The position numbers and the translations under genes were made by a program. 64,000 bases of DNA from NCBI RefSeq assembly GCF_963082655.1, contig NC_081552.1:122116458-122180457 (forward strand). Direction: 5' to 3'. Under the pieces are notes generated by a model, which saw only the letters and a program-made list of their open reading frames with translations, had not been told where the DNA came from and ran no database searches. The stretch is from Stomoxys calcitrans (taxonomy: Eukaryota > Arthropoda > Insecta > Diptera > Muscidae). This document shows positions 46,601 through 57,329 of this stretch, piece after piece; within the stretch, counting starts at the first letter, position 1, and each line of letters opens with the position of its first letter.

Positions 46601-47208
46601 GGAACCCATTTTGGGACCAATGATTATAGATTTACGGCTCGTTCCTCGATACCGCTGATTGTCCGCGACTGAAGTTGCAAATCATACAAATCGATGTTAA
46701 GAGTTCCGACCCGTGCGGTTCTCAAACTATTCCCGTCTGGGGCAGAATCAATTAATTAGTTCTATTCGCCTCGGGTAGCTAAGCCGACATTTCTCTGAAC
46801 CTGTGTAATCGTCCTGCTCGAGAGGTGTCGACATCATTGTTTTATTTTTAGAATCACGAGCCAAAGTGAAAGCAACTTTACCGTTGATGCTTCACTTTCC
46901 TCTATGCAAATATCAACCTTGATGGTGAAGTCATGCACTGTATTGGAGCTCTCGCCTTTCCTGACCATGACAAAATCCGCACCGGTGTAAAGGGTAGACG
47001 TCTTGACTGTAAGAGTCAGAGGACTGCAATCAATAAACTTGGTGAATGTAAAGCCTTTCACAGATATTGATTTAAATCTTGCCAATAAAATAAAAATAAA
47101 ATAAAGCATGGTATTGACTAACACAAATATTTTTATAAAAGTGATTAATTGGTTTGATAATTTTTTACATTAAAATTCTATATTGCATTGAATCATGAAA
47201 TGTGATTA
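46601..47208 (-). other. Spacer with one unrecognised 96-codon frame (47124-46834)
   Basis: The minus-strand frame starts M-L-V-N-T-M-L-Y-F-I-F-I-L-L-A, a hydrophobic stretch that could be a signal peptide. It continues with FTFTKFIDCSPLTLTVKTST and HDFTIKVDICIEESE. Codon use in the middle (GTC, ACC, AAG, GGC) is less AT-biased than the surroundings, hinting at a former or real coding exon. I do not recognise a family. It may be a decayed secreted-protein gene. Confidence 0.25.
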
Positions 47209-47925
47209 TTAAAAAGTTAAAGCGTGCTAAGTTCGGCCGGGCCGAATCTTATATACCCTCCACCATGGATCGCATTTGTCGAGTTCTTTTCCCGGCATCT
47301 CTTCTTAGGCAAAACAGGATATAAGGAAAAATTTGTTCTGCTATTAGAGCGATATCAATAGGGTCCGGTTTGTCAGCCAATTCGAATAAGAATTGCGCCC
47401 TTTGCGGGCTCAAGAAGTAAAATAGAGAGATCGATTTATATGGGAGCTGTACCAGGCTATAGACCGATTCAGACCAAAATACACACGTATGTTAATGGTC
47501 ATGAGACCATCAACATACGTGTGGCAAATCGGATAATAATTGCGACCTCTAGAGGCTCAAGAAGTCAAGATCCCAGATCTGTTTCTATGACAGCTATATC
47601 AGGTTATGAACCGATTTGAACCATACATGGTACAGTTATTTGATATCACAATTCATTCAATTCATTCAAATCGGATAAGAATTGCGCACTCTAGAGGTTC
47701 AAGAAGTCAAGACCCAAGATCGGTTTATATGGCAGCAATATCAAAACATGGACCGATATGGCCCATTTACAATTCGGAAGTTAGCGTGCTTTCGACAGAC
47801 AGACGGACGGACATGATCAGATCGACATATAATACTTTATGGGTTCTCAGACGAATATTTCGAGTAGTTACAAACAGTATGACGAAATTAGTATACCCCC
47901 CATCCTATGGTGGAAGGTATAAAAA
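47209..47925 (-). mobile_element. Helentron, reverse orientation, internally shortened
   Basis: Left end AGCGTGCTAAGTTCGGCCGG with the palindrome and ACCCTCCACCATGG. Two to three units follow, one with a small inverted repeat (GTTAATGGTCATGAGACC / CATCAACATACGTG, 47490-47522). Then a short GACAGACGGACGG tract and CATCCTATGGTGGAAGGTATA. Confidence 0.8.
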
Positions 47926-48219
47926 TGAAATGTATTGCATTAAAATATTTTGTCTTTTTATTAAAAAAAATTGTCGTGTATGTAAGGAAAAAATGGATAC
48001 CAACTTCAGCATTTTGCGCATAATATCTCCAAGTATTGAAGGAGATATGAAGTTGGAAGTTATGCTTCTAGTTGGTAGCTGGAAGTTTTGCTACTGTCAG
48101 TCAATATTAAAACGCTTAAAATAAAGATGGATAATCAAATATTTCAATACAATAGGTAAACAATCATATACATAAATATGTACCTTGTTCATTCTACACT
48201 GCTCTGAATTTTCGGTTTA

Positions 48220-49500
48220 GTTTCGCAATACAATGAGACTCTTGAGAGGTTGATAGTAACATATCTTAGGGCAAAAATCTCTGGAGATCGCCTGTCGCTG
48301 CAGCAGCATGCATATTGTTTGCGGAGACAATAAATGAGCGTAAAGGCAATAAACCACTGCATTTTAGTATTTTTACTTATAATAAATAGAACTTTTTTTT
48401 AAATATTGTTCGGAAGGGAAAGGGAAAGTTTCCCAGAGCTCTAAGAGATATACATCAAGAAGCTCTACGTGCAACAGCGAAGTGGGCTACCGAAAGTGGT
48501 GTATGTATAAATCTGTGCAAGGCAGAAGTAGTTCTTTTCAGTTAGAGATACAAGTTACCAACAGTGGCACCTGACTCCTTGTGAGGAGAGAATGTTCCAT
48601 TTACAGAAAGCGCAAAATACCTGGGTTTTTTGCTGGACAGGAAATTGAACTTCAAATTCAACATTTTGGAAATGGCAAGAAAGGCAACTCTTGCTCTATA
48701 CACCTGCAAGAGAACCATTGGCAAAAGTTGGGGTTTAGACCACGCATTATGCATTGGGTATATACTGAAATTGTCAGATCTGTAATGATATACGATGTTG
48801 TGGTCTGGAAGACGGCGCTCGAAAATATCTTCTCAGACAGCCATTAAATCCCTGGATAACGTATTTCTGAACACAAAAATCGCTCTCGACTGTCGCAGAT
48901 CTCTCAACGAGATGGCTGAACAGTTCAAAATTCACTTGTTCTGGATGCCGGGCTACAGAGATATCCCAGTGTATTTTAAAGCGGATGAGCTTGCGAGACT
49001 AGGAACTACCTTACACATTTAAGGGAAACTGGAATCTATGGGTATGCCTCTAGCTACATGTCCATGTCCGAAGGACAACGAACGATAGATGGTCACAAGG
49101 AGGGGGCTGTGAGCATTCCAAAACTACGTGGCCTAATCTAGAGGTCTACCGTTTGGCTGTCACTGGGTAGTACAGAGGTCCCAGTCATTGTGTCCATCAC
49201 GCCAGCAACGACTTTTGCAGAAGCTGTGAGGACATCGAAGAAGAAGAGACTATAGAACACCTGCTGTGTGTGTGTGACCCACACTAGCAGTTCGAAGGAG
49301 TTCCACTTTAGGTTCTCATTTCATTGAGAACCTGTCTGATTTAGCGGATGTGAATATTTGCAAGTTTTTGGGGTTTTTAAAGCAACCTGGATGGTTCAAC
49401 GGCATGAACTAGAGGCATATTCTGTTTCTGTGGTATCATAATGGATGAAAACGTCTAAGTTAGTCTGATGGCAGACTGATACTTAAATCTAACCTTACAT
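48220..49500 (+). pseudogene. I/LOA-like RT end, RNase H and 3' tail, broken
   Basis: TLERLIVTYLRAKISGDRLS (48240-48300) is RT. The palm is missing after 48340. EALRATAKWATESGVCINLC (48461-48520), SAKYLGFLLDRKLNFKFN (48608-48660) and LYTCKRTIGKSWGL follow. Then come an RNase H-like DCRRSLNEMAEQFKIHLFWMPGYRDIPVYFKADELARLG (48885-49005), read in one frame, and a Cys-rich end (49215-49290). The 3' UTR with GATGAAAACGTCTAAG and GTCTGATGGCAGACTG and a TCTAACCTTAC tail (49436-49500) matches 4258-4330. The RNase H shows the lineage is an I/LOA-type with that domain. Confidence 0.75.
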
Positions 49501-50624
49501 TCTCAGTGCATTTCTTCCTTTATACTTTCACATCCAATATTTTTCTGTTTGCACTTCTTCAATTCAGGTTTGGTAAGTTGAAAAGAGGGTGCGGATGGGC
49601 GTACATCTAAGCCAGTAATCGGCTTGTTGTGCTCTCTAAAAACTAAAAAGTAACCTCGAGAAAGAAAACTAAGTCAGCAGTTCCGTGCTACTTACAAAAT
49701 CCCTAAGTTGTCTCATGCCTGGAAATGGTTCCCACTTAAGTACGACGTCTGTTAGCTAAAGTCTTTTTTCAACAAATTTTGAAAGAAATGTTAGAAACTT
49801 AGAAAAAATCGAAGAGTTGATTTTGTTTATTTTTTATTTCAACTCAATCTTATAGTAAATTAAAGACTATATAAGCCATATGTCGATAGCAATGGCTAAT
49901 ACGGCCATCGGCTGAGTGAATATTTTAATTGGTTAGGGGTTATTTTAATGATTTTTAAATTTCAATCGTGTTTAAAAAACCCAGCTATTGGCATTACCCT
50001 TAATACAATATAAGGATAAAAGTTTTCTGATGCCTTCAAAATTTTCCTCAAACATTCGTTTGACGCCATCATATAACAGGGAAAAAATATCTTTTAAAAT
50101 TAACAATGCTGTCAAATGCATTGTATTGCTGCGATACTACTTCATGGTTGTTGTTGTTTTGGTATCGCAGCTAAATGGCAGCAATTTTTCTGTCAGTCAA
50201 TATGACACAATGTTGTGTTGATGATAGCGTATGACATTAAAAGAAAATAAATGTGTTAATTGCAGGCCTTTATCAACTCAAAAAGGCTGCTTTTCGATGG
50301 ATGGCATCAAACATATGTCTTTTGTAGGCACATAGATTATAAAGCTCAAAATTACAAACTTTATCGAAACCGTTTCGACGAACTTTAACCTTACCAATCT
50401 CCAGCAATTTTGATTTGGATACTTTTAAACTTTAAAATCTTCAGAATAACGCTGACAGACATGCGGTTTATATTATATGTACACGTAAGAACAGCTGCAG
50501 TAAAAATAATAATTATTATTATTTTACCATACAAAAGTATGAATGTGCAGTTATTACATAGTTGGTATAGTTTATACATGTATATGCAAGTCTTGTCTTA
50601 ACCAGTTAATTAATTGAACATTTT
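49501..50624. other. No exon recognised; probable FoxP intron
   Basis: AT-rich, with no clear transposon end. No C2H2, leucine-zipper or first-half forkhead coding was found on the plus strand. Being directly upstream of a splice acceptor it is most simply intronic; that is inference. Confidence 0.45.
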
Positions 50625-50665
50625 ATATTTTAATTTTTTTTCTATTTCACCCACACATCGTAAAG
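50625..50665 (+). promoter_or_regulatory. Polypyrimidine tract and 3' splice site of the FoxP exon
   Basis: TTTTAATTTTTTTTCTATTT then CACCCACACATCGTAAAG, with AG at 50664-50665. Using this acceptor, codons begin in phase 0 with Asn of the forkhead recognition helix, just where the preceding W-K should come from the upstream exon. Confidence 0.75.
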
Positions 50666-50986
50666 AATGCAATACGTACAAACTTATCGTTACACAAATG
50701 CTTTGTGCGTTATGAAGATGACTTTGGTTCTTTCTGGATGGTTGATGACAGCGAATTTGTGAAAAGACGTCACCTATCTAGAGGCCGTCCCCGTAAATGT
50801 GAGTCGTTTTCATCATCGAACCCAAATTTAAATATGGGTAATCCTGGTTCACCAACATCGTCAAGTGACAGAAGCTGTACTGGATATATTCCCACCTCAT
50901 CTGATTTGGCATACGACATTCCACCAGTGGATGAGTGTACTTGTTCTAACAACACAACTTTCAATTGGGAAGTATCGAGATGTTAA
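50666..50986 (+). CDS. FoxP: FoxP transcription factor, terminal (alternative) exon: C-terminal half of forkhead domain and tail
   Basis: 106 residues and a TAA/TGTTAA-context stop at 50984-50986. It opens [20 protein letters not shown], the DNA-recognition helix and start of the wing. [20 protein letters not shown] and RPRKCE follow. This is the insect-type FoxP forkhead end; from memory insects splice alternative exons here, the other encoding the vertebrate-like [21 protein letters not shown]. The usual His of the recognition helix is Thr (RTNLS), as I recall for this isoform. RGRP is an AT-hook core just after the domain. The Ser/Asn/Pro-rich tail ends WEVSRC. FoxP is a nuclear regulator, mainly neuronal in flies. 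The alternative exon and upstream exons were not found in the window. Confidence 0.85.
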   Translation, partial: NAIRTNLSLHKCFVRYEDDFGSFWMVDDSEFVKRRHLSRGRPRKCESFSSSNPNLNMGNPGSPTSSSDRSCTGYIPTSSDLAYDIPPVDECTCSNNTTFNWEVSRC

Positions 50987-51031
50987 AGTAACTGTGTTGT
51001 AGACATCGCAAACAACTATGGAGCCCTTGAA

Positions 51032-51037
<6 letters not shown>

Positions 51038-51069
<32 letters not shown>
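51038..51069. repeat. (TA)16 microsatellite
   Basis: Pure TA tract about 50 bases after the FoxP stop codon, within the likely 3' UTR. Small frames across it are artefacts. The following ~170 bases contain three related phrases, GTTCGGGGACACTTTGTTTG, GTTTGGGGTCATTTGTTTG and GTTTGAGGTCATTG, a small degenerate tandem repeat. Confidence 0.85.
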
Positions 51070-51072
<3 letters not shown>

Positions 51073-51504
51073 TGCGTTCCGCCTTGTTCGGGGACACTTT
51101 GTTTGCATTGCGCATTGTTTGGGGTCATTTGTTTGATTTGGGGACAGGTCCCGAACTTTCTACCGGTATATCGCATTGTTTGAGGTCATTGCTTTTTTGG
51201 GGACAAAAATACATGCTACAAAATGTTGACATAATTTTGTAGCCTTACCATTATTATGCCCCATTACAATACTCAGTTTCTTATATACATCCGAATTTAT
51301 ACATTTTTTGCTCCATTTATTCATTTTATCACATCTGCAGTGTTGCCACTGAACTTGAATATCAACGCCGTTGCTAGTTATAAATATGCGGTTGGCTTGG
51401 TAATTTATATATCTTAATTACTTCATAACACACAACCACACACATTAATAATCAACAACATTGAAGAAATTTATTTTACATGTATATTAACTTTTTTACG
51501 ATCA

Positions 51505-51795
51505 CTCGTCACATTATAGACCACAATAATATTGTCAATCCGTCTACAACATATCGAAATATTCATTACCGGCCCTATAAAGTATATTTCTAGTTAATTG
51601 TCATAAAAATCTTCCTAAATGCCCCAACAGTTTTCACAGGTGGAATTAATCCCTAATTCTCATGTGGGCCACCTCCATCAGTAAACAAAGATATTATCAG
51701 TGTCATCTTAGCAGCCAAGCTACCGTAGTGTGTACCATCATCAGAATCTTGATACGGCCCGGACGAACATAAGCCGTTTTTACTTGTTCTGCCAA
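51505..51795 (+). mobile_element. Heavily eroded short Helentron
   Basis: CATATCGAAATATTCATTAC and GGCCCTATAAAGTATATTTC match the 5' block. TTGATACGGCCCGGACGAAC..GTTTTTACTTGTT at 51750-51787 matches the 3' end. The middle is mostly unrelated or decayed. Confidence 0.6.
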
Positions 51796-51844
51796 GGATG
51801 GCCACAATGAACTTATAAACTATTATTTCCCCTTTGCCACACGA

Positions 51845-52200
51845 CCCCCTAGATACATGATACACCGTAGAGTGAAACGGGGAGTTCCCAAGTCGGGGTG
51901 ATGCCTCCGGCACTGTTTAACCTTTACCTATTCTACATTCCAACCCCTCCAGATGCCACAGAGATCGTATCACATGCGGACTATTGTACGATCATGGCAT
52001 CAGGCCCCCCATCCATTGACGACATTTGCGTTAGGTTAAACATCTACCTAAACGAACTTGCTGCTAAATTCGCTGCGAGAGATTTGAAGATATCTGCACC
52101 AAATCTTCATTCACATTGTTCACTACAGATACGCGTGAGGTGAATAATGAACTGAATATGATAGTCGATGGAGAAACGATTCCGTCCATCAAGTGTTGTT
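51845..52200 (+). pseudogene. Jockey-like RT palm fragment
   Basis: The plus strand reads MPPALFNLYL..IPTPPDATEIVSHADYCTIMASGP then IDDICVRLNIYLNELAAKFA (51901-52075). It is the same region as the minus-strand RT at 58437-58270. The catalytic Y-A-D-D is H-A-D-Y here, so it is dead. The element is truncated on both sides. Confidence 0.8.
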
Positions 52201-52814
52201 GTTTTAACCACATTTCTATATGAATATGGCGATTCTCGACAAGGTCCATGGGTGAGCAAGCTCTTTCCGCTCCGACCGATCGCCACTGGAACTTCATAGC
52301 TATTGGTCATTAATGGCGCGTGATGACAATGAACATCACACAAATCGGAGCTGAGGTTTCCAACCTGCGTGGTGCTGATAGCCATCCCATGCTGGGGCCG
52401 CATACGTGATCGGATGCGCTTTCGTATCTTGTATTTCATGGATGTTATACCACTTTTATACACATTTTTTTATGAATCATGATCGAATTAAATAAAAAAA
52501 ATTCTTTTTCAATAAAGAAATACATAACTCACAATAGAGACATTTCGAACGGTTTTACTCGATCGCTTGTGCGCTAATTCGGCCCCTGGTCTACATAGGG
52601 ACCCAACTACGGACTTAACTATGGTAAAAAAATGTACTGCGTAAAGTTTCAGCTCAATATTTATCCACATACAATATACATACATACCAATGGCTAGATC
52701 GTCTTAGAATTGAATGACAATAGAGAAATTTTCGATGTGTTGCAAACGGAATGAGAATGGTTAATAAATGCGCTTGCAAAGTCACAATTATAAATTTACC
52801 ATTTAGGGCAATCG
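52201..52814. other. Unassigned repeat and eroded second-family Helentron
   Basis: 52200-52470 is a repeat-like stretch I cannot assign. 52560-52760 resembles the family of 39983-41442 (AAAGTTTCAGCTCAATATTT, TGGCTAGATCGTCTTAGA, TTTCGATGTGTTGCAAACGG), but the tandem units and both termini are lost. Confidence 0.5.
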
Positions 52815-53850
52815 ATCAATAGCTGGCCCGGTGCGCTTCGCTACACCCTCAAATTCCTTTTGAAAGTAGATTTTTCTGTAATAATTTTTTAGCTGGTGAT
52901 CGAGATATTCACGGCTATAGATTTATTTTCAATTCACATTAATTAACTTGTTTATTCAAAATCATGTAACCAAGCTACCACATGGGATACAACATTTTCA
53001 AAGATCCGCAGGTCATTCCTGTGTCCACCCAAATTTGATGGCAACCATTTTAATAAGACTTTTCATTGGTGTACTATTCCGTCACGAACGGTATTCATTC
53101 ATTTCTTAATTTACCTTTTATTTTTTGAGGTAGGTGGTCCCTAGACACTTGTCCTTTCATTTTAGTAGAATAGAGTCTCGTTCGGCCAATATGACATTTT
53201 TGTGTTGTGTTTATTCGTACCCAACTGATAATATCAAATGATAACTCTACTGTCAGAGAGCTTTTATTTGGGTCGTTAATTATCTTCATGTTATGTTTAT
53301 GGGCTGGGCATTACCCAGACACTGGGATTCTGATAATAATATAAGATTCGTACTCTACTGTCATAGACCTTTCATTTAAGTCCCATGTTCCGACCGACTT
53401 ACACATGCTATCGTAGTCTACTCCCAAAGATATTCAATTTTATACCTATTTTGTAACTTTGGATACATACATTCCGGCTTCCGGGTTGGGGAGGCCCCGA
53501 AGACACCTTGGAACAAAATTTTTTTGCTTGATACCTATATTGTCCTACGTGGTAAATATGTTCTGTTGGGTGGGTTTTTGGGCGTTCCCCGTTTAACCCC
53601 AAAGTTGTATACCAATTAGGTGTTTATGAGTTACCATTAACGGCCATGCAAAATTTCGCCTAAATCGGCGCGCACGTCTCCGAGATCTGGCGTTTTGAAA
53701 AAAAAAATGGTAAGGGGGAGATTCCGCCCATCCTTCAGATATAAAAAAGTGTCAATTTTTACTACGGGCCAAACTCTTTTTCTGTGAAAACTTAATGAAA
53801 ATCGGTTCCGCCGTTTTTGAGTCTATATGGAACAGACAAACAAGGGCTCG
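52815..53850 (+). mobile_element. Repeat R-related copy
   Basis: Starts AGCTGGCCCGGTGCGCTTCG CTACACC, body with CATTTAAGTCCCATGTT-like units, and ends GAGATCTGGCGTTTTGAAAA, GAAAATCGGTTCCGCCG, GAGTCTATATGG and ACAGACAAACAA. Diverged subfamily of repeat R. Confidence 0.6.
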
Positions 53851-54650
53851 GTGTGCTTCGCTACAGCCATGTATTTGTAGCCCCCTTTTTGACATGATTA
53901 AAATAATTCGTATTTAACTCTCGAAACCCTTTCATTACAATCCCATATTGTCCCGTTTAGTCTACATGTTCATTTGGGATGGGGCTACCCAACGGGAACT
54001 GACCCAAAATGTTTATAGAAGTTTCGTATTGTACTCTCCAACACCTTTCGTTTGAGTCCCATATTATCCCGTTCAGTGTACATGTTTATTTTTGGGGTGT
54101 CCTGGGAATGGGCCCCAAATTATTTCTAGTTTCGTATTCTTATCTTAAGTACATTTCGATTGAATCCCATATTGTCCCGGTCGCCTTACATCTCAGTTAG
54201 GGGGTTGTTTTTGCGGTAGGGTGGCCCCTCTGGGACTTGGCCCCAAATTTTTATACAAGTATCGTATTCTACTTCCAATTACCTTTTATTTGATACCCAT
54301 GTTGCCCCAATTCGGTAAACATGTCGTTTTTGGGTAGTTTTTGTCCCAATCAGTAAACATGTTTGGATGGGTTTTAAGGTGAGGCGTACTCCAGGTTATT
54401 TGACCACAACACTTTATACCAATTTTCTGTTTGGATTACCATAAGGTGGTATACAAAATGATCCTAAAATCGGTGCACAAATCTCCGAGATCTGCCGTTT
54501 TTAAAAATTAAGGTAAGAGGGAGGATCCACATCCTTTCGATATCAAAAAAAGAAGAAACCTATTTTCATGTCATGAAAATCGCTTCAGCCCGTTTTGAGT
54601 CTATACGGAAAAGACAAACGAACAAAGCGCAATTATTGCATTTTTATATA
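53851..54650 (+). mobile_element. Repeat R-related copy, directly following the previous one
   Basis: Starts GGGCTCGGTGTGCTTCGC TACAGCC at 53845. Body units have CCCATATTGTCCCG. Ends GAGATCTGCCGTTTTTAAAA, ATGAAAATCGCTTCAGCC, GAGTCTATACGG. The head-to-tail arrangement repeats the pattern at 25612-27867. Confidence 0.6.
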
Positions 54651-54989
54651 ATAGAAGAAGAAGACTACAACAGACAACATATGCCGTAACAAGGAAAACC
54701 TCCCACTAAGATTCATCCTCTCCAATGACAACGTGAATATTTAACTTCCATGTGTGTTTAATTATCCTATGTAATGTTACATATGTTAATGTGGCTCTTA
54801 AGCTTGTGTTCCATTATACATACAACTTATAGTGACTTAAAAAATTGCCCAAAATCCTGAAAAATATTTTATAATAATTTTGTGCGAGAGGTTTTTTTAT
54901 TGAATCACCTTATATGTAGTGTTTTTCTAATTTTAAATAAAAGCTCATCCAAATATGATACAGGGATGAGGTTGTGAAAAAGTTATCCC

Positions 54990-55290
54990 CCTAATCCATA
55001 TACCATAGGACTACATAAAAGGCGTCGTCGTCCGGCCTTAGCAAATCTCCGGTTAAATCTAATTTCATTTAGTAAAACTTTGCGCTTATCATTTGGGTCC
55101 ACATTCAATTTTTCCGCTTGAGCCTCTCCCAATAGTTGTTCCTTGTAACGACTAAGACTTTCATCTTCCAGATCGGCAGCAATAATTTCGTCGATAGTGG
55201 CAGATAGTTAGAATCATTGGCATCTTCCTCGTGATGGAGTGGGTTAATGTTCGGTATTGGCTTCGGCAGACGTGCATATTTATGCCATAG
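54990..55290 (-). pseudogene. RhoGDI: RhoGDI N-terminal fragment, frameshifted
   Basis: The minus strand encodes, in two frames, PLHHEEDANDSNY (about 55246-55208) and then, after a frame change, ATIDEIIAADLEDESLSRYK and EQLLGEAQAEKLNVDPNDKR (to about 55085). A further shift gives DLTGDL (about 55065). This order is the N-terminal regulatory arm of Rho GDP-dissociation inhibitor (ID-E-I-x-x-x-D-x-EDESL-x-x-YK, LLG-x-A, x-DPND-x-R-KV, DLTGDL). The piece between KV and DLTGDL, and the K-P-P-x-x-K before TIDEI, are deleted, and the immunoglobulin-like domain is absent. It is therefore dead, either a retrocopy or decayed exon; no poly(A) tail was seen. No other candidate family fits. Confidence 0.78.
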
Positions 55291-56507
55291 TGTTTGTACA
55301 TATGTTTATAATTTAAAATAACAAACAGCGTTTTAGTTTTTCGGAAGAAGTTAAAAAAATATAATTAACACTTGTTTCTAGCACTTAAAGTGAAATTAAA
55401 AGGAAAATCCTTGTCCTCTCCTAACGTGTAATAAAATGCAATGCAAGATGTAAACAAAAACTAAAATGTCAAAATATCTTTTAAGATCAAACATCAAGGT
55501 AGATTTATACAAGATAGAGCAACAGGTTGATTTATTGACGGTAAAAGCATCATTTGAAACATTGTGAATTCATATTTGTATACAGCAAGCTCATTGAGGT
55601 CAAATTATTTATTTGAGCTGTATGTTTGCTAAATGTTCTATCAGGCGACATGCATTCGTAACATAAAACGTCAAATTTAGCATGTGTAAATTGTATACAC
55701 ATCGTCCGATATATATGAAGGCTAAAAAAAAAACTAAATTTTTAGGGCGCACCTCCGATTTTGCTGAAATTTGGCATGTAGATGTGGGTTGACCCCAGGA
55801 ATACGAATCTGAAGTCTGTTTTTGGGCCAAACGCCCGTGGACACCCATAGGCGCCAAAAACCCCTCATGATGGGAAATGCTGTAACCTAGACAAAATTGA
55901 TAAGAAACTAAAGGTATTGACGAGTACTTTACAAATATGAGAAATATGGCCTTGATAATTTTGAACCCCCTAAACTAGTCAATAGGGGTATCAAATTAAT
56001 GTGATTGACGGGTAGATAACTAAAGTGGTAAGTAAATTGCAAATGAAAATCAAACAAGATTTATTAATTTGTTTATTTTATGTGACAAGAATGCAAAAGA
56101 GTATAATGTGAAAAACTTCGCCTTCGACGCCATTCCATGGATACAGCAAGAGACAGAGATTAAGGATAGTACTACATCAAGGTACAATTAAGAAGTAGGG
56201 TCATTAGCACAACAAAAAATCTACCGCCAACGAAATTACCTTGAGTGGCAAATCCCGTAAATTGAAATGTTAAAGTCGCTTTAGAAATATACTTTGTTTT
56301 ACAACTTATCTTCTACAAATGTTTTTATATTTGTGTTTTCGTCATTACAACACTGTTTTATTGCTTATGTGTGGAATATCGGATCAAAAAGAACATCGTG
56401 TTAAGATTTTAGAAAAATATCACAGCTGTGATATCAAGCCTTTGACATTTAGATTTATTTCAAATTAATCAAATTAGATATCAACATCGCCCCTTATATC
56501 TTGTTTA
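55291..56507. other. No gene recognised
   Basis: AT-rich. 55735-55870 contains a muscid-type interspersed phrase (TTTAGGGCGCACCTCCGATT, TTGCTGAAATTTGGCATG) that I cannot assign; the minus-strand frame 55857-55609 covers it and is not a gene. Confidence 0.45.
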
Positions 56508-56900
56508 AATCATGTTTCCACTAGATCCAAAATTCACTGGATTTGAGATAATCTCCGAAACCCGTTTTCACTACGATTTATGCAGATTTTTTTTGTCAAC
56601 AGCGTTTTTATTGTGATTAGCATTTTTATTGTGTTCAATATATACATTGCGGTCAGCAATTAGTTTTGTGAAACGATTTTATTAAGTTACTACCAAATTT
56701 TATAATTTCAATCAAAAATCGTTAGATGTTAAGAAAAAGTGCTGCTCAAAAATCCCAATGACAATCGGGAACAGATTTACGGGGTTTCAAATAGGATGAC
56801 AGGAGGGGCTTTTATATTCGTTCCAGGAAGATGTTAGACAATCGTGACGTCACAAAGTGTCTTAAGATCCAATGGAATCCCCTACTTTAAGTGGACTGTA
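56508..56900 (-). mobile_element. MITE family M, copy 1
   Basis: Related in reverse complement to 61755-62172. Shared phrases include AAATCATGTTTCCACTA, AGCATTTTTATTGTGTTC, ATACATTGCGGTCAGCAATT, TTTTGTGAAACGATTTTATT and AAGAAAAAGTGCTGC. The inner end is not clearly defined. Confidence 0.6.
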
Positions 56901-57329
56901 TTTTAACGGTGGCTTAATAGTACACCTCACGGGAAGTAGGGGTAATATTAAGAGTTGATAATTTAATAATTGTTCTCCAAAACCAAAAATAAATGCAAAA
57001 ACAACCAATTAGTTTTTTGGTGAAGATAAAACCAACAACAAAGGATGTTTATTAAAAGGAGAGGAGATTCTCACCGCATTAGTTCTGCTAAGTAAGTGGC
57101 CGAAGCACTCATATAGTTCTTAACAAGTTATTTTAGTAATTCACAATAGGCTTTACGTTCTACAATTCAGCGTACAATTCAGGAATTCAGGCGTGAACTT
57201 ACAACTAAACGAGAGCGGCATGGTAAGCAATATAGTACAATAATATTCAATCAAATATGTACAAAAAAAAAAAAAAAAAAAAAAAAACATCTATAATTTT
57301 TAAGGACAAGTCGTTTACGTTTGGCCAAA
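56901..57329. other. No gene; A26 homopolymer at 57263-57288
   Basis: Spacer. The run of 26 A precedes the 3' end of the minus-strand jockey-like element by about 45 bases but lies outside it in the wrong orientation to be its tail. Confidence 0.5.

Noticed and set aside
46834..47124. Confident call of a secreted host protein
   Set aside because: The hydrophobic start and codon use are suggestive, but no family is recognised and no further exon or cysteine pattern supports it. Kept only as a low-confidence note.
50140..50221. Possible upstream FoxP exon in the plus-strand frame 49988-50221
   Set aside because: No zinc finger, leucine zipper or forkhead residues, and no donor site in a matching phase that I could see.
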